NCBI GenBank assembly: GCA_035601835.1
Contig: DATNNM010000011.1
Coordinates: 310,001 to 374,000 of the forward strand
Direction of reading: 5' to 3'
Length of the DNA stretch: 64,000 bases
DNA from: Candidatus Tumulicola sp.
GTDB lineage: Bacteria > Vulcanimicrobiota > Vulcanimicrobiia > Eremiobacterales > Eremiobacteraceae
Position numbers and translations under genes: made by a program. This document shows positions 1-8,540 of the stretch, piece after piece. The notes beneath the pieces were generated by a model. The model was not told where the DNA came from. It saw only the letters and a list, made by a program, of their open reading frames with translations, and did not search any database. How positions within the stretch are numbered: the stretch's first letter is position 1; each line of letters opens with the position of its first letter.

Positions 1-1
1 A

Positions 2-85
2 GTTGCGGCACTGCATGCGGCCAGCGGAGCGCCGCGGAACCAGTTGTACGCGCTGGCGCAGCGCATCCGCGCGGCTCGCGACTAG
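2..85 (+). CDS. C-terminal tail of an upstream gene, probably RsmI
   Basis: An open frame enters from the left edge and ends with TAG one base before the next ATG. The 27 visible residues include SGAPRNQLYALAQRI, which resembles the helical C-terminus of 16S rRNA (cytidine-1402-2'-O)-methyltransferase RsmI. Context supports this, since rsmI, metG and tatD are neighbours in many bacteria and both metG and tatD follow here. The catalytic domain lies outside the window, so the identity is an inference from a short tail and synteny. Confidence 0.5.
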   Translation, partial: VAALHAASGAPRNQLYALAQRIRAARD

Positions 86-853
86 ATGCCCCATACAGAT
101 CCGTGGGTGATCGCCGTTCTCGGCGCCGTCGCGTTTGTGGCGGCGACCATCGATGCGGTCGCCGGCGGCGGGGGCTTGGTCAACGTGCCGGCGCTCTTGC
201 TTGCAGGCCTACCGGTGCAAATGGCGCTCGGCACGAATAAGCTGGCCGGCATCGCGGGGACGGCGACCGCGACTGTGACGTTCGCCTCGGCGCGCGCCAT
301 CCGCTGGCATCTGGTCGCCAGCGCGATGATCGCTGCGCTGCTCGGTTCGGTCCTCGGCGCTCACGCGGTGCTGAACACCAACCCGACGATCTTGCGCATC
401 GTGGTGATCGTCCTCGTGCTGCTCGTGTCGCTCGTGATCACCGTGTTTCCACAGCTCGGCCAAGACCTGACACGTCAAGCAGCCACACATTCGATTTGGC
501 GCTCCGGCACTATCGGGCTTGCGTTGGGCTTCTACGACGGCTTCTTCGGACCCGGCGCCGGCCTTTTCATGGTGTTCCTCTTCGTGGCGTGGCTCGGGCT
601 TGATTTTCTTCACGCAACGGGCATGGCAAAGGCGGCGAACTTCGCTTCGAACCTTGGTTCGGTCGTGATTTTCGCGCTGGCCGGCGCGATCGACTATCGC
701 GTGGGAGTGGTGATGGCGGCCTGCGCCATCGCCGGCGGGTTCACGGGTTCGCGGCTTGCGATTTTGCGCGGTGCGCCGTTTGTCCGTTACGTCTTCTTGG
801 CGATGACATGGGTGCTCGCGTCGAGCCTGCTCTGGCAGATCCTTCGCCGCTAG
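86..853 (+). CDS. TSUP (TauE/SafE) family membrane permease
   Basis: This is a 255-residue polytopic membrane protein with about eight hydrophobic segments. It has the glycine-rich family signature in the first helix (DAVAGGGGLVNVPALLLAGLP begins near residue 23) and a second half with the related GFYDGFFGPGAGLF motif. TSUP proteins export or import small organic and sulfur anions such as sulfite, sulfoacetate and taurine. The substrate cannot be read from sequence. The start ATG directly follows the upstream stop, so it is probably co-transcribed with that gene. Length is normal for the family. Family call firm, substrate unknown. Confidence 0.85.
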   Translation: MPHTDPWVIAVLGAVAFVAATIDAVAGGGGLVNVPALLLAGLPVQMALGTNKLAGIAGTATATVTFASARAIRWHLVASAMIAALLGSVLGAHAVLNTNPTILRIVVIVLVLLVSLVITVFPQLGQDLTRQAATHSIWRSGTIGLALGFYDGFFGPGAGLFMVFLFVAWLGLDFLHATGMAKAANFASNLGSVVIFALAGAIDYRVGVVMAACAIAGGFTGSRLAILRGAPFVRYVFLAMTWVLASSLLWQILRR

Positions 854-919
854 CAACCGGCTCTAGGTTCCTGCAGGCAGGCCCTCCCGAAGGAGTTTGC
901 TGAACACCTACGGCTAACG

Positions 920-2458
920 ATGCCAAAAGATACGTTTTACGTCACGACCCCGCTGTACTACACGAACAGCACGCCGCACATCGGCCACGCGTACAGCACC
1001 GTCGCGGCCGACATCATCGCGCGCTATCGCCGCGTCACGGGCGACGGACACGCCCACTTCCTCACCGGCACCGACGAGCACGCGCAGAAGATCGCCGATG
1101 CCGCGCGAGCCATGGGGAAAACACCCAAGCAGTTCTGCGACGAGATCGTCGAGCGCTGGAAGGCGCAGTGGCGCGAGCTGAACATCTCCTATGATCAATT
1201 CATCCGCACGACCGATCCGGAACACGAGGCCGCGGTACAGGCGATCTTCGAAACGTTGCGCCGCAAAGGCGACATCGTCCCCGGCAAGTACGAAGGTTGG
1301 TACTGCCGCAACGACGAGACGTTCTGGTTGGAGTCGAAGTTGGTCGACGGTCACTGTCCGAACCCTGAATGCGGCCGTCCGGTCGAATGGGTCTCCGAGG
1401 ATTCGTGGTTCTTCAAACTATCCGCATATCGCGACAAAGTCGCCGATCACTTCCGCAAGCATCCGGACTGGGTGCGGCCGCAGAGCGCGTACAATGAGAT
1501 GATGGCGCTGCTCGAGGCGGGGCTCGAAGACGTGAGCGTTTCTCGCGCCAGCGTCGACTGGGGCATCCCCATCCCCGGTGGCGGCGGCACCATCTATGTG
1601 TGGTTCGATGCGATCGTCAACTACATCACGGCCGCAGGCTACCCGCACGACATGGCGCGCTTCGAGCGGCGCTGGCCGGCGGACGTGCAGCTCATCGGCA
1701 AAGAGATCCTTCGCTTCCACACGGTCTTGTGGCCGGCGATCTTGTTCGCGCTCGGCTTGCCGGCGCCCAAGCTCGTGTTCGCCAACGGCTGGATCACGAT
1801 GGAAGGCCGCAAGATGAGCAAGAGCATCGGCAACATCGTGAGCGCGCGCGAGCTCATCGATCGCTTCGGCGTGGATTCGACGCGCTACGTCCTGTTCGCC
1901 CAAGCGACCTTCGGAACCGATTTCAGCTTCAGCGAAGAGGCGATGCTGCGGCGCCACAACGCCGACCTGGCAAACGATTTGGGCAATCTCGTTCAGCGCA
2001 CGCTGTCGATGCTCGCCAGATATCGCGACGGCGTCGTACCCGCTGCGACGAAGAACCAAGAGTTGAGCACGGCCTTTGACACGGCGCGCGCCGCGATCGA
2101 AGGGGCGCTGGGTGGGCTCGATTTTCGGGGAGCGCTTGCGTCCATCGGGGAGCGCGTCGGTGCGCTCAACCTGCTTGTCGAGCAGAAGAAGCCGTGGGAG
2201 CTGTCCAAACGCGGCGATCAGGCCGGGCTCGATGCCGTGCTCTACGATTTGTGCGAGGGCCTTCGCTGGCTCGCCGCGTTCGTCTATCCGTTCATGCCGG
2301 CATCCGGCGAGGCGATGTGGCGGGCGCTCTCGCTCGAGGGCACGCCGGGGGCCGCTTGGGAGAAAACGCTTCGATGGGGCGGTCTGCCCAAAGGCGCCAA
2401 GACGACCGTGCCGGCGGCGCTGTTCCCACGCGTGGAAGAAGGCGTCCCCAGCGCGTGA
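920..2458 (+). CDS. metG: methionyl-tRNA synthetase
   Basis: Class I aminoacyl-tRNA synthetase that charges tRNA-Met in the cytoplasm. The HIGH signature is at residues 20-23 (PHIGHAYS) and KMSKS at 298-302. The zinc-knuckle insert near residues 128-155 has WYCRNDETF followed by CPNPEC, so one of the four usual ligand positions of the first pair is Asp rather than Cys. At 512 residues it ends after the helical anticodon-binding domain and lacks the C-terminal EMAP/Arc1p-like tRNA-binding extension found in longer MetRS. An AAGGAG lies about 24 nt upstream of the ATG, unusually far. The gene overlaps tatD by four bases. Confidence 0.97.
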   Translation: MPKDTFYVTTPLYYTNSTPHIGHAYSTVAADIIARYRRVTGDGHAHFLTGTDEHAQKIADAARAMGKTPKQFCDEIVERWKAQWRELNISYDQFIRTTDPEHEAAVQAIFETLRRKGDIVPGKYEGWYCRNDETFWLESKLVDGHCPNPECGRPVEWVSEDSWFFKLSAYRDKVADHFRKHPDWVRPQSAYNEMMALLEAGLEDVSVSRASVDWGIPIPGGGGTIYVWFDAIVNYITAAGYPHDMARFERRWPADVQLIGKEILRFHTVLWPAILFALGLPAPKLVFANGWITMEGRKMSKSIGNIVSARELIDRFGVDSTRYVLFAQATFGTDFSFSEEAMLRRHNADLANDLGNLVQRTLSMLARYRDGVVPAATKNQELSTAFDTARAAIEGALGGLDFRGALASIGERVGALNLLVEQKKPWELSKRGDQAGLDAVLYDLCEGLRWLAAFVYPFMPASGEAMWRALSLEGTPGAAWEKTLRWGGLPKGAKTTVPAALFPRVEEGVPSA

Positions 2459-3240
2459 CCTCCCGTTTTGTGGATACGCACGCGCATCTCGAGGGCGACG
2501 AGTTCGCGGCGGATCTCGATGAGGTCATTTCGCGCGCCGCGAGCGCCGGGGTGAGCGCGGTGGTTTCAGCCGGCCAGGACGAAGCGACGAGCCGCGCGAC
2601 GCTCGATCTCGCCGCGCGCCGGCCGCTCGTCGCCGCGGCGGTCGGCGTCCACCCGCACGAAGCCGAAGATGCCGGCGACCTACGCTGGCTGCCGCCGCTG
2701 CTCATGGATGAGCGAGTCGTGGCGGCCGGTGAGATGGGACTCGACTACCACTACGACTTTTCTCCGCGCGACGTGCAGCGCGCTGTTTTCAATAGCCAAC
2801 TCGATCTCGCCGGCGAGCACGGCTTGCCCGTGATCATGCACTGCCGCGAGGCCGAGGACGACGTCGCCGCCGCACTGCGCGGGCACTTCAGCAAGGGCCG
2901 GCTCGGCGTGCTCCACTGCTTCACCGGAAGCTACGACGCCGGCATGCGCTTCATCGAAGAGTTCGACGTCTATCTGGGACTCGGCGGCGCGCTCACGTTC
3001 AAGAAGGCGCTTGAACTGCACGATGCGGCGACACGCTTGCCGATCGAACGGCTCGTGTTGGAAACTGATTGTCCGTACATGACGCCGGCGCCGCATCGTG
3101 GCAAACGCAACGAGCCGGCATACCTCGCGCTCACCTGCGCCCGGCTCGCCGAACTGCGCGGCGCGAGCCCCGAGTCGATCGCAGAAGCGACGACCACAAA
3201 CGCCCTGCGCCTCTTCCCCCGCCTCAAACTCTCAAGCTAA
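2455..3240 (+). CDS. tatD: TatD family metal-dependent hydrolase/DNase
   Basis: A 261-residue TIM-barrel metallohydrolase. I place the start at the GTG that overlaps the metG stop (GTGA), giving VTSRFVDTHAHLEGDEF. The metal-binding DTHAH is at residues 7-11. Further ligands appear in GEMGLDYHYDF, MHCRE, HCFTGS and ETDCPYM, the usual TatD order. TatD enzymes are 3'-5' exonucleases or deoxyribonucleases in DNA repair and turnover, and are not needed for Tat transport. The metG-tatD pair is a common arrangement. The longer upstream open frame runs inside metG and lacks family similarity. Confidence 0.93.
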   Translation: MTSRFVDTHAHLEGDEFAADLDEVISRAASAGVSAVVSAGQDEATSRATLDLAARRPLVAAAVGVHPHEAEDAGDLRWLPPLLMDERVVAAGEMGLDYHYDFSPRDVQRAVFNSQLDLAGEHGLPVIMHCREAEDDVAAALRGHFSKGRLGVLHCFTGSYDAGMRFIEEFDVYLGLGGALTFKKALELHDAATRLPIERLVLETDCPYMTPAPHRGKRNEPAYLALTCARLAELRGASPESIAEATTTNALRLFPRLKLSS

Positions 3241-3265
3241 TGTAGTGCCGGGGCTTTAGCCCCGG
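3241..3265. repeat. Palindromic terminator repeat, copy 1 of 7
   Basis: TGTAGTG followed by the palindrome CCGGGGCTTTAGCCCCGG. It starts directly after the tatD stop codon and lies between convergent tatD and a phospholipase D-like gene. The 8-bp GC stem with a small loop can terminate transcripts from either side, though no U-tract is present in this copy. Other copies lie at 18059, 47806, 50448, 51628, 61085 and 62045. Confidence 0.9.
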
Positions 3266-3273
3266 AGTCGTGG

Positions 3274-4224
3274 TCAGACCGGTTGCGCGAGGGGCCACAT
3301 GCGATCGAAATCGGCACGCAGCGTGACGGCGCCTTCGCCGAAGTCGGCCGAGGGCGCGATGATGCCGATCTCGCGGGCTTCATCGAGGCCGTTTCGGGTG
3401 AGGTTGGCGGAGCCGACGTAGATCTCGTCGCCCGTATCGATGTACTTGTCGTGCATGAACGTCTCGCCAAGCGAGCGGACCGAAACCCCGGCTGCAGAAA
3501 GTTCGCTCAAGGCGCGCTTTTCCGGCCACGTTTCGCGACCCTCGCGCTTCACGAGAACTTCATCGTGCAGACCAGCGGCGCGCCGCGCTGCAAGTTCGTT
3601 GACGATCTGCGGATCGGAGAGATCTTCGGAAGCGATGCGAAGGTCGTGCGCGCAGCCGAGCAATCGCGCAATGCGATCGCGGGAATGCTCGCTTGGACCC
3701 GCGACGATCCGCGATGAGTTGCCCGGCCGTCCGGCGATCGCGTCTTTCACGGCAGCGACATCCACCGCCGCATCGTCCTCCACGCACACTTCACCCGGAC
3801 ACCGGAAGCCGTCATCGTTCGCATTGGCGGTGGCGAGCAACGCGCGTGCATCGTCGATCACGACGGCTTTGCTGTGCTCGAGCACCTTCGCATCGCTTTC
3901 GACGATGACATGGACGCGAGGGTCGAATAGATTCGAGTAAAGCTTTGTCGTCCGCAAGACGCACCGCGGTTTAGGCTCATGCGCGCCGCGGTGCCCGTAG
4001 CGGTCTGGGTCACCTTCGACGTGCACGGTCACGTCCACGCCGCGCGCAGCCGCGCGGTTGAGGCCCTGCACGAGTGACGGATCGCGGATGCTGAAGAATT
4101 CGGCATCGATGCTCCGTTTGGCGCCGTCGAAAGCCGAACAGAACGCATCGCGAGCCGCTCCGCCGAGCGCGACGTGCAGATATCCCATGCGCGCTTGTAT
4201 CACGCAGGAGCACGAGACCGTCAA
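3274..4224 (-). CDS. Phospholipase D-like (HKD) protein
   Basis: A protein of up to 316 residues with two PLD-type half-sites. The first is EHSKAVVIDDARALLATAN (HxKx4D, then GxxN replaced by ATAN). The second is MHDKYIDTGDEIYVGSANLT, with H, K and the downstream GSAN, but its acidic residue is shifted by one position. PLD-superfamily members act as phosphodiesterases on lipids or nucleic acids. The substrate is not evident. No clear signal peptide is present, so a cytoplasmic nuclease-like role is as plausible as a lipid one. The Met at residue 13 (MGYLHVAL) is a likely alternative start. The gene diverges from ubiE. Confidence 0.8.
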   Translation of the reverse strand: MTVSCSCVIQARMGYLHVALGGAARDAFCSAFDGAKRSIDAEFFSIRDPSLVQGLNRAAARGVDVTVHVEGDPDRYGHRGAHEPKPRCVLRTTKLYSNLFDPRVHVIVESDAKVLEHSKAVVIDDARALLATANANDDGFRCPGEVCVEDDAAVDVAAVKDAIAGRPGNSSRIVAGPSEHSRDRIARLLGCAHDLRIASEDLSDPQIVNELAARRAAGLHDEVLVKREGRETWPEKRALSELSAAGVSVRSLGETFMHDKYIDTGDEIYVGSANLTRNGLDEAREIGIIAPSADFGEGAVTLRADFDRMWPLAQPV

Positions 4225-4268
4225 GGTGGGGCTGTGAAGGGCAGGGAAATACCGGCGTACACCGCTCT

Positions 4269-5027
4269 ATGGATAAAGGAAGCGTCGTTCGCGACTTGTT
4301 CGACCGCATCGCCGGCCGCTACGACATGGCCAATCGCGTCATGACGGGCGGCATGGACGGCATATGGCGCCGGCAAGCCGCTGCCCTAATCGACGTCCCC
4401 AACGATGCCCGCCTGCTCGACCTTTGCTGCGGCACCGGAGCGCTCGCCCAAGTGCTTGCGCGCAAGGTACCGGAAGGCGAAGTCGTCGGCATCGACTTTT
4501 CTCCCAAGATGCTGGACATCGCGCGCGCCAATCAGGGCTACTCGAACATACGCTACCTGCAAGGTGACGTGCTGACGCTGCCGTTCGCCGACGCCTACTT
4601 CGACGGCGCCACGATGGGATTCTCGATGCGCAACGTCGTGGACATCGGCGCGTGCCTTGACGAAGTCCGGCGCGTGCTCAAACCGGGCTCTTCATTCGTC
4701 AACCTCGAGATCGGCAAACCTGCCAACAAGCTGTGGCGGCGGACGTTTTATTTCTACTTCTACAACGTGCTGCCCACGCTCGGCGGTCTCGTCGGCGGCG
4801 ACAAGGCCGCGTATCGCTACTTGCCGCAATCACTCGTGAATTTTCCGGATGCCGACGCCCTGTCGCAGCTCTTCAAGACGAGCGGCTTCGCGTGCGTGCA
4901 GTGCATCTTGCTGATGGGCGGCGCCGTGACCATGCACGTCGGCACCACGGCGCAAGCGCCGAAGCATCCGCACACGATCGAGGCGCACGTGCGCGCCCTG
5001 GAAGAGCACGCTCCGGCGCCGGCATGA
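4269..5027 (+). CDS. ubiE: Demethylmenaquinone/2-methoxybenzoquinol methyltransferase
   Basis: SAM-dependent C-methyltransferase of quinone biosynthesis, 252 residues. N-terminal VRDLFDRIAGRYDMANRVMT is the UbiE/MenG signature. The SAM site is LLDLCCGTGALA (about residues 51-62), and GFSMRNVVD (about 119-127) matches the family GFGLRNV motif. It probably makes menaquinone, since no ubiquinone hydroxylase is nearby. It overlaps the polyprenyl diphosphate synthase gene by four bases (ATGA), so ring methylation and side-chain synthesis are translationally coupled. The symbol menG would be equally valid. Confidence 0.92.
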   Translation: MDKGSVVRDLFDRIAGRYDMANRVMTGGMDGIWRRQAAALIDVPNDARLLDLCCGTGALAQVLARKVPEGEVVGIDFSPKMLDIARANQGYSNIRYLQGDVLTLPFADAYFDGATMGFSMRNVVDIGACLDEVRRVLKPGSSFVNLEIGKPANKLWRRTFYFYFYNVLPTLGGLVGGDKAAYRYLPQSLVNFPDADALSQLFKTSGFACVQCILLMGGAVTMHVGTTAQAPKHPHTIEAHVRALEEHAPAPA

Positions 5028-6031
5028 TCCAAAGCAGCCCGCAGCAGACGATTCAAAACGTCGTCGAGCAGTTCGTGCGCGAAGAACTGTCGCACGAGAA
5101 CGCGCACATCGCCGGTGCGGTGTGGTCGATGCTCGATGCCGGCGGCAAACGGCTGCGCCCGCGCATCACGATGCTGGCCTGCCTCGCGTGCAATGCGGCC
5201 GCCTCGGAAGATCCCGTGCTCGCCTCCTATATGGAACTCATCCACGTGGCGACGCTGATCCACGACGACGTGCTCGACAACGCCGATCTGCGCCGCGGGC
5301 GCGAGTCCACAAATCGCGCGTTCGGCAACCGCTTCTCGGTGCTCGCGGGCGACTATCTGTTCTCGTGGGTGTTCAAGAAGATCACGCAGGGCTACGCGCC
5401 GCCGATCCCCACCATCTTGGCCGCGATGCTCTCCGACATCTGCAACGGCGAAGTCAAACAGCTGCGCGCCGCGGGCGACGTCGAATTGTCGGCCACGCGC
5501 TATTACGAGATCATCGGGAAGAAGACGGCCGAACTGTTCGCGGCCTGCGCCGAAGTGGGCGCGATCAACGGACTGATCCAGGCCGGGCGAGCCCCAGGTC
5601 CGGCGCTGCGCAACGCACCGGAAGTGCGCATGCTGCGCGAATACGGACGCCTCTTCGGGCTCGCCTTCCAGATCCGCGACGACATCTACGACGTCGTGGC
5701 GAGCGAGGCCGAACTCGGCAAGCCGTCGGGTTCGGACGTGCGCGAGAAGAAGATGACGCTGCCGATGATCAACGCCTTGAAGCTCGGCGACCACGCCTTC
5801 CGGCGCGCGGTCGAGAAGCTTTTCGAACTTGAGGACCTCGATTCGGCCGAAGCCAAGCCGCTGCTCGCCGAGGCGATGCAGGGCATGCGCAGCGGGCCAG
5901 CCATCGATGCGACCAACGCCGCGATGGCGGAGCACGCCGATGCAGCCGAGCGCGCGCTGGACGACCTACACCCTACGCCTGCCCGCGATGAACTGGCCGC
6001 CTTGGCGCGAACTCTCAAGCAGTTTTCATGA
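5024..6031 (+). CDS. Polyprenyl (heptaprenyl/octaprenyl-type) diphosphate synthase
   Basis: Trans-type isoprenyl diphosphate synthase of 335 residues that makes the quinone side chain. The first aspartate-rich motif is HDDVLD (DDVLD at 81-85) followed by ADLRRG. The second is QIRDDIYDVV (DDIYD at 219-223). KxxG and GGKRLRP (about residues 36-42) bind the allylic and homoallylic diphosphates. Start chosen at the ATGA overlap with ubiE. A longer upstream frame is a ubiE shadow. Product chain length cannot be read with confidence. The operon partner ubiE strongly supports a quinone role. Confidence 0.92.
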   Translation: MIQSSPQQTIQNVVEQFVREELSHENAHIAGAVWSMLDAGGKRLRPRITMLACLACNAAASEDPVLASYMELIHVATLIHDDVLDNADLRRGRESTNRAFGNRFSVLAGDYLFSWVFKKITQGYAPPIPTILAAMLSDICNGEVKQLRAAGDVELSATRYYEIIGKKTAELFAACAEVGAINGLIQAGRAPGPALRNAPEVRMLREYGRLFGLAFQIRDDIYDVVASEAELGKPSGSDVREKKMTLPMINALKLGDHAFRRAVEKLFELEDLDSAEAKPLLAEAMQGMRSGPAIDATNAAMAEHADAAERALDDLHPTPARDELAALARTLKQFS

Positions 6032-6097
6032 GAAACCGGCAGGGCGCGGGCGCCGCGTTCCGATAAGACTCATACGAAAGGAGCCTCAAGGAATCAC

Positions 6098-6328
6098 ATG
6101 ACGCCACTTTACGCGGTCATCGACGCGCCGATCATCGCCATCATCATCGGCATCGCGGTGATTCTGTTCGGCGCCGAACGGATCCCCAAACTCGCACGCT
6201 CGATGGGTCAGGCGAAACGGGAGTTCGAAGCGGCCTCTGCTAAACCGGCCGATGCGCCGCCGCCGCCGCAACAGGCCATTCCCCCGCCGCCGACCCCCGG
6301 CGACCCGCCCCCCTCCGCTCCAGTATAG
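6098..6328 (+). CDS. tatA: Twin-arginine translocase subunit TatA
   Basis: A 76-residue protein with a short hydrophobic N-terminal helix (about residues 10-24), the hinge FGAERIPKLARSMGQ and an amphipathic helix, followed by a proline-rich tail. This is the TatA/TatB architecture, and FGxxrlP is the hallmark. TatA oligomers form the pore for folded Tat substrates at the cytoplasmic membrane. An AAGGAG-like site lies about 15 nt upstream. tatC follows three bases downstream. No separate tatB is seen, so this may be a minimal TatA-TatC system. A likely substrate is the dienelactone hydrolase at 61126. Confidence 0.93.
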   Translation: MTPLYAVIDAPIIAIIIGIAVILFGAERIPKLARSMGQAKREFEAASAKPADAPPPPQQAIPPPPTPGDPPPSAPV

Positions 6329-6331
6329 AAT

Positions 6332-7105
6332 TTGCAGGAGCACCCACCGTCAGAACCGTCTGACGACATCGAGATGACGTTTACGGAGCACCTCGCGGAG
6401 CTCCGTAATCGTCTGCTGATCTCCATCATCGCGGTCTGTTTGATCTCGGTGCTCGCCTTCGGTTTCATGCCGCGCCTCATGAACTTCATGGAGGCGTATT
6501 TCTTGCCCGGCATCCAGCTGCACGTGTTCTCGCCGGCCGAGGTGATCCGCGTCCAGATCAAACTCTCGGTGTTGGTCGGCATCGTCGTCGCGTTTCCCCT
6601 CATCCTCTATCAGATCTACGCCTTCGTCTCTCCCGCCCTCAACCGGCGCGTGCGCGCGCGCATCGCGTGGTTCGCGCTGCCGTCGCTGTTCATGTCGCTC
6701 GCCGGCATCGCATTTTGCGGGTTCTTCATCATACCGTTCGTCATGCGAACGCTCCTCAAGTATACGCAAAGCTCGGGGCTGGTGGGCACGTATCAGCTCG
6801 ATCCGACGATCGGATTCGTGATCATCCTGCTCGGTATTTTCGCCGTCATGTTCCAACTGCCGATCGTGCTGGCGATCCTGGCAAGCGTCGGGCTCGTAAA
6901 CGCGCGCATGCTCGCGGAGAAGTGGCGTCACGCTACGATGATCATCATCATCGCGGCGGGCATCGGTGCGCCGGACGGCAACCCGCTCACCATGCTGCTG
7001 CTCGCGCTGCCGCTCATCGTCTTGTACGTGCTCAGCATCCTGGTCGTCCGGCTGGTTCAGCCGAAAATCGCAGCCGAAAAGGGAACGGCCAGCGACGGCG
7101 CCTAA
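6332..7105 (+). CDS. tatC: Twin-arginine translocase subunit TatC
   Basis: The multispanning Tat signal-peptide receptor, about 257 residues with six membrane segments. MTFTEHLAELRNRLL (from residue 15) is the conserved TatC N-terminus, and YQIYAFVSPAL with the downstream FGxxFExP-like MFQLPIVL is also present. The TTG start at 6332 has no clear ribosome site, so the ATG at 6374 (MTFTEHL) is a real alternative. It sits between tatA and the cytochrome c maturation genes, so export and cytochrome assembly may be co-expressed. Confidence 0.95.
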   Translation: MQEHPPSEPSDDIEMTFTEHLAELRNRLLISIIAVCLISVLAFGFMPRLMNFMEAYFLPGIQLHVFSPAEVIRVQIKLSVLVGIVVAFPLILYQIYAFVSPALNRRVRARIAWFALPSLFMSLAGIAFCGFFIIPFVMRTLLKYTQSSGLVGTYQLDPTIGFVIILLGIFAVMFQLPIVLAILASVGLVNARMLAEKWRHATMIIIIAAGIGAPDGNPLTMLLLALPLIVLYVLSILVVRLVQPKIAAEKGTASDGA

Positions 7106-7118
7106 GGCCAACGCGGAC

Positions 7119-8540
7119 ATGGCCGCTCCCGCCTCGGCGCGCCCCACGCGCTCGCCTTACGATCAAACGCTCGACGTGCTGAGCAACGTCATGTTCCCGA
7201 TCGTCGTGTTCTTCATCTGGGCCACGCTGACCACGGTCGGCACCATCGTGGATCAAAACCAGCCGCCCGAGCGCTACTACGAAGAGTACCCGGCGGCGAT
7301 GGCCAACGCGATCCTGCGCCTGCACCTCACGAACATCTTCCATTCGCTGCCGTATCTCTCGCTGGTCTTGCTGCTGCTGATCTCGATGGCGGTGTGCACG
7401 TTCAGGCGCGTCATCCCGAAACGTTTCCCAAAAGACCGGCCGGTCGCGCTCGAGAACTTCGGCCTGCACGCGGCCCGCGAATGCAGCCGAGACGTGCCGG
7501 CCACGGCTGCGAAGATCGACGATTACGCGCGCCGGCGCGGCTTCGCCATCCGCACGCAGGAGGTCGACGGCGCGCATTGGGTGTTCGCCGACAAACAGAA
7601 ATGGGCGCGCTACGGCGTGCTCGTGGCGCATCTCGGGTTCACGGTCATCGCGTTTGGACTCTTCTTGGGCTGGCTGAAAGGCTATCGCGGCGAGCTTCAG
7701 GTCTTCAGCGGCCAAACGGTCGCGGTCCCTCAGGCGCGGCTCAACCTCACGCTCGACAAGTTCATCGCGCACTTCACGCCCGTGCAAACGCCCAACGGCA
7801 CCATGTATCAGGCATCGCTTTTCCAATCCGACGTCAGGGTGGGCTCGGCCGGCGGATTAGGCGCGCCGGCCGCCGCCAACATCATCGTCAATCAGCCCTA
7901 CGTCACGCCGGAAAACGTGTACTTCTATCAAGCCTCATACGGCTACGGCGGTCACCTGCAGATCACGCGCGACGGCAAGCCGATCGACTCCCCCGCTGCG
8001 CAGGGGCGGCTCATGCCCCAAGACGCGATCCTGTTGCCGGGGACCAGCCGCGCTATCGAGTACGGCACGATGCTGGGACCATCCGATCCATCGCAGTCGC
8101 CGATGGGCGTTCCGCTGCCCATCCGCGACACGTATGCGTTGTGGGTGTTCCATGATGGCATCCCGACGACCGCCAAACCGATCTTCTTGCCGATCGGCGC
8201 AAGCCTGAACGCCGGCGACGGCTACACGGTGCGCGCGTTGCCGCCGATCGCGTGGTCGGGCATCACCTACCGCTACGACCCGGGCGAGCTGTACGTCGGA
8301 CTCGGCGCCCTCATCCTCTCCGGCGGCTTCGTCATGGCGCTTTTCTTCCTGCCGGTGAAGTTGTATGCGCGGGTGAAGGCGCAGGCCGGCGGGGGTGCGC
8401 TGGTCGACATCGCAGCGACGACCACCAAGGGCAACGCGATGTACGAAGACGAATTCGAAAGCCTGGTGAAGGGTCTGGAGAAGCGCCTTCGGGCTCCGGA
8501 TCCGCCGCCGATCCAGGAAACGGTGAGCGCCTATGCCTGA
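7119..8540 (+). CDS. resB: ResB-type cytochrome c maturation protein
   Basis: About 473 residues with hydrophobic segments near residues 25-45, 75-95, 170-190 and at the C-terminal end (about 390-415), and a large periplasmic region between the third and fourth. This is the ResB/Ccs1 layout of system II cytochrome c biogenesis. In that system ResB and CcsA export haem and attach it to apocytochromes. The N-terminal ATLTTVGTIVDQNQPPERYY region fits ResB. I chose the ATG at 7119, 13 bases after tatC, over a longer frame that overlaps tatC. The stop overlaps the ccsA start by eight bases. Confidence 0.88.
   Translation: MAAPASARPTRSPYDQTLDVLSNVMFPIVVFFIWATLTTVGTIVDQNQPPERYYEEYPAAMANAILRLHLTNIFHSLPYLSLVLLLLISMAVCTFRRVIPKRFPKDRPVALENFGLHAARECSRDVPATAAKIDDYARRRGFAIRTQEVDGAHWVFADKQKWARYGVLVAHLGFTVIAFGLFLGWLKGYRGELQVFSGQTVAVPQARLNLTLDKFIAHFTPVQTPNGTMYQASLFQSDVRVGSAGGLGAPAAANIIVNQPYVTPENVYFYQASYGYGGHLQITRDGKPIDSPAAQGRLMPQDAILLPGTSRAIEYGTMLGPSDPSQSPMGVPLPIRDTYALWVFHDGIPTTAKPIFLPIGASLNAGDGYTVRALPPIAWSGITYRYDPGELYVGLGALILSGGFVMALFFLPVKLYARVKAQAGGGALVDIAATTTKGNAMYEDEFESLVKGLEKRLRAPDPPPIQETVSAYA

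Noticed and set aside
854..919. Possible T-box or SAM riboswitch upstream of metG
   Set aside because: The 66-base gap is too short for a T-box or SAM leader and no conserved box was seen.
4817..5935. A 372-codon minus-strand frame
   Set aside because: Antisense shadow of ubiE and the polyprenyl diphosphate synthase gene.
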